A stretch of 48,278 bases of DNA, taken from the NCBI GenBank assembly GCA_017557195.1, contig JAFZAL010000048.1:1-48278 (forward strand). Direction: 5' to 3'. Below the pieces are notes generated by a model. It was not told the origin of the DNA and ran no database searches. It saw only the letters and a program-made list of their open reading frames with translations. Positions 8,137 to 15,750 of the stretch are shown here, piece by piece. The DNA is from Thermoguttaceae bacterium (GTDB lineage: Bacteria; Planctomycetota; Planctomycetia; Pirellulales; Thermoguttaceae). Position numbers and translations under genes: made by a program. Position 1 is the stretch's first letter. The number at the start of each line of letters is the position of its first letter.

Positions 8137-11100
8137 TCTTTTTTCGCCAGTACAGCAGACCGGCGGCGCCGAGAATCAACAGCGCCCAGGTCGACGGTTC
8201 CGGAACAGCGTTGGGATCCAGAGCTGCCATAACGACGTTTCCGTCTACAGTCAGATTCCAGTAATAAGCGCTTTCAGGCGACAAAAGTCCCTCCCAGAAA
8301 TTTTCGGTTGCGTATTTTTCGGTAAAGGGAACAACGGTATCGCCGTCTTTTTGGATGAATATCTCATACGTCTGCCCCATCTGAGCGGATGTAACCGCCA
8401 GTTCCAAAACAGCGTCGTCGGCAATTTCAAACTTCTTGGCAATAAGCTGATCTATGCCGGTTTCGTCCTGTTCAATTAACAGAATCGCTCCGCTGTTGAT
8501 GACGACGATGCCTTCGTCGTCGCCGTCGCCGGCAACGGTCAGCGTTCCAACCGAGTTGCCCGGCGAAAGCGTTGCTCCGGATTTGACTTCAAGCTTTCCC
8601 CTGTAGTAGTCTTTCATATCCAGACGACCAGAGGAAACGATGAATCTTTCCGCATGGACTCCGCCGCCATCGGCTGCCGCATACACCTGCAGCGTACCTT
8701 CGCCAGTCTTCTCAATCGTACCCGTCGCCGATGCGAATCCAATATACTTGGTCGTATAGTCGTTATCGAGCGTAAGTTTACCGGTTGTCGTTATGGTTGA
8801 AGAAACCGCGATTGTTCCGTCGTCGTTCAGGCTTCCGCCGGAAAGATTCTTGAGCGTAACGTTTGCGTCAGTGAACGAAACCGTTCCAGACGCAACGTTG
8901 AATGACGTGTTATTCGCCATCTCAATGGACGCGATTGTAACAGCCGTTGCAGGGTCGGCGAACGCGACTGCAAAGGTTCCCTTTTCAACCGACGTCAAGC
9001 CGGTGTATGTGGACGGGGTCGCCAGAGCGAACGTTCCGTCTCCGTTGACGATCAAACCGCCGTCTCCGGAAATGACGCCGCTCCATGTAATCGACGTATC
9101 CGCCGCCGGAGCGAACGTAACGCGAGAATCGCCCGTTCCCGTCAGCGTCGCGTTTACAGAGCTTGTCCAGCTTCCGCGCTTATCTTGCGGCAAGGCTTCC
9201 GCGCCGGATGTAACAGTTCCGCCAGCGAGGTTGACAGTTCCTTCGCCGGAAATGCCGCCGGTTCCCATGTTGAACGTTCCGCCGGTTAAGTCAATCGTTC
9301 CGTTGCTGGTTATCGTTCCAGCGTTTAACGTACCAGTAGCAATGCTCAGCGTTGAGCCGGCAACGGTCGAAATGCTGCCAGACGTCATGACCGGATTGGC
9401 GTTGGGTTTATTATTATCGACGGAAATATAGTAACCGGAATTCGCGTGCCGAATATTAAGAATCTTAAAGGTCGCGGTTCCGTCGGTTTGATAAACGTTG
9501 GCATAGCCGGTCTCTGGGTTGGAGCTGTCGTGTCCAATATGGAAGGCATCTGAGTCAACCTGCAGGGTTCCGCCTGTGATTTCCAGCAAGGAACCGGTCG
9601 TCTTTTCGCACCAACCCAATCCGGAATTGCCGCTGCGGGCAATGACGGTTGCGTTGTCCTGAATCGTAATGTGAACTACGCCCGCCATTGCCATCCAGAA
9701 CTCTCCTGTGCTGTAATAACTGTTGTCTTTGAAGGTCATTTCCAGGTTGTATGGATTGTTGCCAAGTAACGCGGGGACGTTGCCTCCGTCGTTGGAGCCG
9801 CCCCAGGTGTTGCCGCTGATGTACGCGTAAGCGTTGTCCGACATGGTAAACGACGCGTAAGCAGCTCCGCTGTGGTTTTGATCGTTATTGCCCTGGAACG
9901 CTATGAAGCTCCCACTATCGTCAAGTCTCGAATTTCCGGACATTGTAACGATTGATTCCACGTTGTCGCCGTTGCTGTAATTGTATGCGAGATTGAAAGT
10001 CGTAACGCTCAGATGAGCATTGTCTGACATGGTCAGAGTTGAAATACCATGCTGGCTTAAGCGCAGGTCTTTCGCCTGAAGGTAGCTGTCGTTGGTCATG
10101 GTAATATCGGCTGTGCAGTCTTTTTTGTCTGTTACGTACAGTTGACCGCCCTGGATGATGCACTGTCCGCCGGACAGATTGACCGTCGCGTCTGCATGGA
10201 AAGAGAAATAGGCTGTTCCAGCAACATTAACCGTTCCGCCAGTTTGGTTAAAAACAGCGTGGTTTTCGTTATCGCCCAAGTTGAAATTGCCGCTGCTGGA
10301 ATTGAACGTGCCTTCATTAACCAGCAGGCTGCCATTAATGGAAGCGTTATTATAGGTCGTGGTTCCTCCATTGATTGAAATGACCGCCCCGGAGGGAATA
10401 GCTCCGCTCAACGTATTGGTTCCGCCCATAATAGCCGTCTTGCCGGTAATGCCGCTGATTGTATTGGTTCCGTCGAGAACGTATCCGGTCGGATTGCTGG
10501 CGTCGCCTTCCCAGTTGGCTGCATTGCCCATCGTGGTATCGCCTTCTCCAGCGCCGCCCGTCCAGATTTTAACGCTTGTCGGGGCAGTGTCTCCGTAACT
10601 GGCGACAACCGCTTTTTGAGTCTCGCCCATCGAGATGACTGACTTCTGCCAGCCTTCAGGAACAACCGTTTTGCCGGAAACGGCGCTTGCGGTTGCATCG
10701 TCGGCGAAGTATCCGACAATCATCTGATCGCCGGCGTTATAAGTAACGCCTGTCGGGACGGTGATGTTGACCGCTCCGCTGGTCGCGTTGAACGTTCCTT
10801 CTGTCGAGGTAATCAAACCGTAAGGAGTCAGCGTAATCGCGCCGCCTGCCAGATTAACCGTTCCCGCATTGTTCAACGACGTAACGTTTACCGAGCCGCC
10901 GTTGACGTTGAGGAACGTATTTGCTGCGAGATTAATCGTTTCCGCTTCGAAAATCGCCGAGCCGTTGACTGTGGTGGCGGATTTCGCTGTAGAGTTTGTT
11001 GTAAAGGTTTTAGTCGAAAACTTGCTGTTTCCGTTAAGAGTAATTTCAGCAGCGTAGGATTTTCCTTCAATCAGATCGGTAGCCGTTCCCAATCCGACTT

Positions 11101-12532
11101 TCGTCTCGTTGGAAATGACGACAGTTGCGTTGTCGTTGAGCGTTAAAGAACCGTACGCGGCGCCGCCTACATTTCTCTCGAAGAACATCATGTTACTTGC
11201 CGTAATGTTGGCAGAACCGTTCAAAATATTGACGTTGACAACGTTGTCGCCTGCATCGTAGTTATACGCAACGTTCACTTTGTTTGCCTGGATTTTGGAA
11301 TTGCCCGACATGGTCAGATTGACATGACCGTGCTGGCTCAGACGCAGGTCGTTGCACTGAAGGAAGCCGTTTTCGGTCATATTAATCACGGCTTTGCAGC
11401 CCCTCTTGTCTGTAACATACAATTCCGAGTTGTTGCAGATAAACTGTCCGCCGGACAGATTGACGGTTGCGTCTGAATGGAAAGAGAAGAACGTCGTGCT
11501 TGAGGAGGTAACCTTTCCGCCGGTTTGGGTGAATACCGCTCCGCCTTCTACGCTGCCGTTGTTTGTATCGCCGATCTTTAATTGTCTGTTGAAATTGACG
11601 TCGGCGTTGCCGCTAACCGTCATCGAGCCGTTTCTGTCGAACGCGCAGTCATTTGAAACCATGAATTTCGCATTGCCGCTAACGCTTACCGCCGCTTTGT
11701 CGTCTACCATTAAGGTATTGCTAATCGAAAATTGGGAATTGTCGGAAAGATTGACCTTGGGCGTATCGTGACTGAAAATTACAGTATTTGCCGTCATGGT
11801 GGAGTTATCGCCCATGGTTACCGTCGTGTCTGTACCCCAAATATTAAAGTTGGTAGAGTTGATGGTAAGAGTTCCATTGTCTTTCAATACCAATTTAGAA
11901 CCGTATGACGCGTACGGAGTTTTATCGTCCCAGCCCATGCCGGAGTTGCCGCCACGGGCGGTTACCTTAGCGTTGTCCGAGATTTCCATGTACGTTTTAA
12001 CGGACATCGCCGACCACCATTCATTGGACGAGAACGTACTGTTGCCGCCATAGTACTGGTACAGCAGATATTCGCCTGGGTTAAGAGAATACTCTTTGTT
12101 ATAGGTGTTATTTCCGCCCCAGAAGTTGCCGCCTACGTAAACGTTCGCGTTATCCGTCAGTCGGAACGTAACGGTTCCCTTCTGACCGCTGTCAAGATTC
12201 GCCAACGGAACGAACGCGGTATTCATCGTTACATCAGCGCCCTGACCGAATGTCAGTTCGACATTCTGTCCATCGGCGCCGGGTTTGAAATCTGACGTAA
12301 CGTAAAGCGTTCTGCCGATAATGTACCCGGGATTGTCCGCCGTCGTGGGCGCGCCGTTGTCCCAGTAGTCGCCGTTCATCAGGTCAGAAACCGAAGTCGG
12401 CGCGTCAGCTTTCCAAAACGTGTCCGCCAGAGCGGGATTCATGGCAAAGGTCAAAACCAACGCCACAGCAAGCGCAATTCGACTCCATGTCGAAACGCGA
12501 GCAAAAAATTTGCAGGAAGGAAAACTATCCAT
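8129..12532 (-). CDS. Giant PEP-CTERM beta-helix protein with large internal duplication
   Basis: 1,467 residues, secreted. A signal peptide (hydrophobic IALAVALVLTFAMNPALA) is followed by about 1,250 residues of repetitive, Asn/Thr/Gly-rich beta-helix-like sequence. It then has the shared module (KTGEGTLQVYAAADG, AERFIVSSGRLD, LSPGNSVGTLTV) and the anchor VPEPSTWALLILGAAGLLYWRKK. A large block is duplicated: YVTDKRGCKAVINMTENGFL with NDLRLSQHGHVNLTMSGNS in the first half matches YVTDKKDCTADITMTNDSYL with KDLRLSQHGISTLTMSDNA in the second, and SGMGWDDKT matches SGLGWCEKT. The start at 12,532 is preferred because AAGGAG lies eight bases before it; the ATG at 12,538 would sit only two bases from that site. 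Ligand and role are unknown; a surface or matrix structural function is likely. Confidence 0.9.
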   Translation of the reverse strand: MDSFPSCKFFARVSTWSRIALAVALVLTFAMNPALADTFWKADAPTSVSDLMNGDYWDNGAPTTADNPGYIIGRTLYVTSDFKPGADGQNVELTFGQGADVTMNTAFVPLANLDSGQKGTVTFRLTDNANVYVGGNFWGGNNTYNKEYSLNPGEYLLYQYYGGNSTFSSNEWWSAMSVKTYMEISDNAKVTARGGNSGMGWDDKTPYASYGSKLVLKDNGTLTINSTNFNIWGTDTTVTMGDNSTMTANTVIFSHDTPKVNLSDNSQFSISNTLMVDDKAAVSVSGNAKFMVSNDCAFDRNGSMTVSGNADVNFNRQLKIGDTNNGSVEGGAVFTQTGGKVTSSSTTFFSFHSDATVNLSGGQFICNNSELYVTDKRGCKAVINMTENGFLQCNDLRLSQHGHVNLTMSGNSKIQANKVNVAYNYDAGDNVVNVNILNGSANITASNMMFFERNVGGAAYGSLTLNDNATVVISNETKVGLGTATDLIEGKSYAAEITLNGNSKFSTKTFTTNSTAKSATTVNGSAIFEAETINLAANTFLNVNGGSVNVTSLNNAGTVNLAGGAITLTPYGLITSTEGTFNATSGAVNITVPTGVTYNAGDQMIVGYFADDATASAVSGKTVVPEGWQKSVISMGETQKAVVASYGDTAPTSVKIWTGGAGEGDTTMGNAANWEGDASNPTGYVLDGTNTISGITGKTAIMGGTNTLSGAIPSGAVISINGGTTTYNNASINGSLLVNEGTFNSSSGNFNLGDNENHAVFNQTGGTVNVAGTAYFSFHADATVNLSGGQCIIQGGQLYVTDKKDCTADITMTNDSYLQAKDLRLSQHGISTLTMSDNAHLSVTTFNLAYNYSNGDNVESIVTMSGNSRLDDSGSFIAFQGNNDQNHSGAAYASFTMSDNAYAYISGNTWGGSNDGGNVPALLGNNPYNLEMTFKDNSYYSTGEFWMAMAGVVHITIQDNATVIARSGNSGLGWCEKTTGSLLEITGGTLQVDSDAFHIGHDSSNPETGYANVYQTDGTATFKILNIRHANSGYYISVDNNKPNANPVMTSGSISTVAGSTLSIATGTLNAGTITSNGTIDLTGGTFNMGTGGISGEGTVNLAGGTVTSGAEALPQDKRGSWTSSVNATLTGTGDSRVTFAPAADTSITWSGVISGDGGLIVNGDGTFALATPSTYTGLTSVEKGTFAVAFADPATAVTIASIEMANNTSFNVASGTVSFTDANVTLKNLSGGSLNDDGTIAVSSTITTTGKLTLDNDYTTKYIGFASATGTIEKTGEGTLQVYAAADGGGVHAERFIVSSGRLDMKDYYRGKLEVKSGATLSPGNSVGTLTVAGDGDDEGIVVINSGAILLIEQDETGIDQLIAKKFEIADDAVLELAVTSAQMGQTYEIFIQKDGDTVVPFTEKYATENFWEGLLSPESAYYWNLTVDGNVVMAALDPNAVPEPSTWALLILGAAGLLYWRKKNA

Positions 12533-12735
12533 TGTCATAACTCCTTATTGAATAAATCGGGGTAAACGGTAATTGTGTTCATAGTATACAATTAAACTAT
12601 TTTACGCTAAATATATATTATACACCGATTTTTAAAAATTCTGGAAAAGAGAGGTTTTTTTAGAGAAATTTTGGAAAAAGAGGTTGAGAGTAGGAGAAGT
12701 AGGTAAAATAGAAAATATTGAGAGAGCGCTTGCGC
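12533..12735. other. Upstream region of the giant PEP-CTERM gene
   Basis: AT-rich. On the minus strand a TATAAT preceded by GGTG occurs near 12,615, but no convincing -35 goes with it. No coding signal. The region runs into the hairpin element at 12,736. Confidence 0.4.
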
Positions 12736-12909
12736 GGGGAATGCGGCGGCTTGACGCCGCCTTAACCTGTGTGTAAAGAATAATCTTTGCGAAATCGAAA
12801 ACGCCTTCGGATCGCGGATATTATCCGCGCCCTTAATAGATGGTTAGTTTCGACGCAGGGTTTTAGCGGGACGTTGGACAAGGCGGCGCCTAAGGGCGCC
12901 GCATTCCCC
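12736..12909. mobile_element. Hairpin element with 13-bp perfect terminal inverted repeats
   Basis: GGGGAATGCGGCG (12,736-12,748) is exactly inverted at 12,897-12,909. Inside are GGCGGC-ttgac-GCCGCC, the odd palindrome GCGGATA-T-TATCCGC and GGCGCC-taag-GGCGCC. It is 174 bp and non-coding. It ends six bases from the stop codon of the GH51 gene and may act as its transcription stop. The third such element type in the window. Confidence 0.6.
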
Positions 12910-12915
12910 CGAAAA

Positions 12916-15363
12916 CTATTTTAATCTCAAATTCGTCAGCGAGTTCGCTTTCGCCTTATACGTAAACGTCGTTCCGGACGCGGTAAACGTTGACGTCTTC
13001 GGGGCGACCTTTTCCGGCTCGTCGCACGTGTTGCGATCCGTGTTCTTTTCGGACGTCAAAACGGTTGATTCAACGGTGAATTCCGTCTTGCCAGCCCAGT
13101 TGTCCAGATTGATCTGAACGTCAATCGGTTCGGCTTTGGAGTTGACAATGCGGATAAGCAGCTCGCCGGTTTTCGTGTCGCGATGGGCGATTGCAAAGAC
13201 GTCGGACGCCGCCGCGCCCAGGTTGGACTTGATGAACTGTTTGCCGTTTTCAAACGCAACCAGGGAGTTCTTGCTGACGCGGATTTCGTATTCGTACCAG
13301 ACGTTTGCCTGAATCTTCTTGAACGGACCGATTTGAGAATTGAGCTGAATTTTGACGCCGTTGCGGGTTTCTTCGATGGAATCTTTGGTATTCGACCAGC
13401 CGCCGCGGTTGATCCAGGTGAAGTTGTGGTCGTCGAAATAGTTGATTCCAATCAGGAAGCCTTCGTCGCCGCTGAGCTTGCGCGCCTTGAATTTCAGCGT
13501 GTAGCTGTCGCCGAGCTTCAGGTTCGGGACGACGACCATGTTGGGCATGTCGAACTTGGACGTCAGCGGCGCGAAGAGCGCTTTTTCCTGCTGTTCGTCC
13601 AGCTTGATTTCCTTGCCTTCGGCGTCTGTTACAACGAGGTCTTTGAACTCCGCCTTGGTGTTCCAAGTTGCCATAGCGACAGTGCAAGCGGGTCTGGCGA
13701 CTTTGGAAGCGTCAACGGTTAAATCAGTCGGCAGGACGCGGTCGCCCTTTTGCGTTGAGAACATCTTCTGAACGTAGTACGACGGCTGACCGAAGCAGCG
13801 GCTGTTGTCGAATCCAATCAGGTTCACCGCCCAGCGTTGGTCGTTAATGTGGTAGAACAGGGGCGCGAACGACGCCATTGTTACCAGATCGGCGTTGCGT
13901 TCCATGCCGATCATCATGGCGGCTTCCGCCAGCGCGCCGTTGAGGTTTCCGTGTCCGACGCCTTGCGTAACGCCGTATTCGCCAACGTAAATTTTGCGTC
14001 CGGTTCTCGATTCGTTGTCGTACCGCGTATTGAGCGAACGGAAATGAGCGGGCGACGAGTAGTAATGGTCGTCGCGATAATCGACGTCTGCGTCTTCAAT
14101 TTCGATGCAGGAAACGTATTCCAGATTCGGGTATTTCGCTTTCAGAGCTTTCTGGAAAACCTTGTAACGCGGGCGGTATTCCTGACCCCAGTTTTCGTTG
14201 CCGATTTCGACGTATTTCAGGTTGAACGGTTCCGGATGTCCCGCTGCCGCGCGCATGGCTCCGTATTTGCTTGTAACAGGACCGATGGCGTATTCGATGG
14301 CGTTGAGCGCGTCGTCAATATAAGGTTGAAGGTCGTCGTCGGAGACCATGCCGCCGTCGCGGTACTCGCAAGTCATGCCGCAGTTGACGACCAGCATCGC
14401 CGCTGCGCCGATGTCCTCGCACAGCTGATAATATTCGTGAAGCCCCAGCCCCTGCGGAGAGCGGTATTCCCACAGAATCCAGCGCGACGGGCGGGTTTCT
14501 ACCGGACCGAGCGTCGTGGTGGGCTGGAATCGGTTGGCAAGCGTGCAGCCCTCGACAATGCACCCGCCGGGGAATCGGACGAATCCCGGTTTAAGGTCGT
14601 AGAGCTTCTGAACGAGGTCTTTTCTCAGCCCGTTGGGGCGATCGTTCCACGTCGGCGGGAAGAGAGAAACTTCGTCAAAAAAGACTTTGCCGGGCTGGGT
14701 GAACGTCAGTTCCAGCTTGGCGTCAGTCGCGGTTTCCTGCGCTGTAATCACGGACTCGTATTTCGTCCATTTGTCGGATGTAACAGTTACAGACGTCTCT
14801 CCCAAAACGGCGTTTTCCTTTCCAACCAGCCGAACCTGAATGGGCGTCTTTTGCGCCGATCGGGCGAAAATCGAGAACTTGTACTGCTCTCCCTTTTTGA
14901 GCGCGATTCCCCAGTAGCCGTCGTTGGACAGAACCGCTTTCCCTTTGGGCAGAACCGTCCCGACTGTAACGCAGGCGTAGGACAGGTTGTTGGGGTGAAT
15001 CGGGTTTTCCGTTTCCAGCGTCAAGTACGCTTCGAGATTGTTAGCGGAGAATTCCCAGTGGGGGAACTTGTCCTCGGACTTAAATCCGACGCGCCAGCCC
15101 TTGTGCGGTCCGACGGCTTCTTCGCCGCGAATAGCGGTTCCTTCCGGAAGACGATAATCTTCAAAACTGCGGTTTTCAATCAATTCCGCATAGATTCCGC
15201 CGTCGCCGGAATGGTTGATTTCCTCAAAGAAAATGCCGTACATTCCCGGATTGAGCGGGACGCCTTGAGCGCCGGCGTCTACGGTCAGGGTCGCCGTCTG
15301 AGCGAAAGCGCAAGCCGCCATCGCCGTCAGCGCCAATACGAACATGGTAAACGTTTTTTTCAT
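12916..15363 (-). CDS. Secreted alpha-L-arabinofuranosidase, GH51, with extra C-terminal domain
   Basis: 815 residues; hydrolyses terminal arabinofuranosyl groups from arabinoxylan or arabinan. Residues 1-21 form a signal peptide ending CAFA. The N-terminal MYGIFFEEINHSGDGGIYAELIENRSFED motif is diagnostic of GH51. Residues about 130-235 read as a CBM4/9-like beta-sandwich insert (WTKYESVI, FFDEVSLFPP). The (beta/alpha)8 core holds the acid/base Glu390 in VEIGNENWG and the nucleophile Glu462 in YVGEYGV. Residues about 595-715 resemble the lectin/LamG-like DUF1080-type fold (GFLIGINYFDDHNFTWINRGG), interrupting the usual C-terminal beta domain. No Shine-Dalgarno site; the start is set by the signal peptide. 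No sugar transporter or regulator lies nearby. Confidence 0.93.
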   Translation of the reverse strand: MKKTFTMFVLALTAMAACAFAQTATLTVDAGAQGVPLNPGMYGIFFEEINHSGDGGIYAELIENRSFEDYRLPEGTAIRGEEAVGPHKGWRVGFKSEDKFPHWEFSANNLEAYLTLETENPIHPNNLSYACVTVGTVLPKGKAVLSNDGYWGIALKKGEQYKFSIFARSAQKTPIQVRLVGKENAVLGETSVTVTSDKWTKYESVITAQETATDAKLELTFTQPGKVFFDEVSLFPPTWNDRPNGLRKDLVQKLYDLKPGFVRFPGGCIVEGCTLANRFQPTTTLGPVETRPSRWILWEYRSPQGLGLHEYYQLCEDIGAAAMLVVNCGMTCEYRDGGMVSDDDLQPYIDDALNAIEYAIGPVTSKYGAMRAAAGHPEPFNLKYVEIGNENWGQEYRPRYKVFQKALKAKYPNLEYVSCIEIEDADVDYRDDHYYSSPAHFRSLNTRYDNESRTGRKIYVGEYGVTQGVGHGNLNGALAEAAMMIGMERNADLVTMASFAPLFYHINDQRWAVNLIGFDNSRCFGQPSYYVQKMFSTQKGDRVLPTDLTVDASKVARPACTVAMATWNTKAEFKDLVVTDAEGKEIKLDEQQEKALFAPLTSKFDMPNMVVVPNLKLGDSYTLKFKARKLSGDEGFLIGINYFDDHNFTWINRGGWSNTKDSIEETRNGVKIQLNSQIGPFKKIQANVWYEYEIRVSKNSLVAFENGKQFIKSNLGAAASDVFAIAHRDTKTGELLIRIVNSKAEPIDVQINLDNWAGKTEFTVESTVLTSEKNTDRNTCDEPEKVAPKTSTFTASGTTFTYKAKANSLTNLRLK

Positions 15364-15750
15364 GATGTTTGTGTGGGGTTAGAGGGGGGAAGTTCAGTGG
15401 TAAGTAGTTAGTGGAAAGTGGTAAGTAAAACAACTTCCCCTAACGTTCTGAATTTAATTCTAACAAAAGAGAAAATGAATTGCAATGCACTATTGCGTAA
15501 AATTTGTTATCTTTTTACGAAATGATTGAGGAGAGGTGAGGCAGCAAGGCGTATTATTATTTAACCACAAAGAACACAAAGAATCAATTGGTGAAAATGT
15601 GTTTAATGGGTGAACGGACGGAGCCAAGCAAGATGCAAGCGACCAACGGGAGCGGTTTTAATACGTCTCGCGCGGCAGCGCGGATTGGGAGCGGCGCCTC
15701 GCCGCCGCTTGCGTAATTCCGCATTCCGAATTCCGCATTCCGAATTATAA
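15364..15750. other. Repeat-rich intergenic region
   Basis: No gene. It holds a GTGGTAAGTAGTTAGTGG-type word array (15,393-15,426), the phrase AACCACAAAGAACACAAAGAA, a dispersed repeat (15,635-15,690) with a twin inside the next gene, GCGGCG-cct-CGCCGC, and an ATTCCGC/ATTCCGA array (15,711-15,748) ending at the next gene's stop codon. Confidence 0.6.
15635..15690. repeat. Dispersed ~55-bp repeat D, intergenic copy
   Basis: AAGCGACCAACGGGAGCGGTTT, six to eight variable bases, then TCGCGCGGCAGCGCGGA and TTGG. It matches 17,008-17,059, which lies inside the coding sequence of the FliF-FliG fusion, in the same orientation. Confidence 0.7.

Noticed and set aside
13837..15411. 524-codon plus-strand frame opposite the GH51 gene
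   Set aside because: It lies over a clearly coding GH51 sequence and its translation shows no domain or signal.
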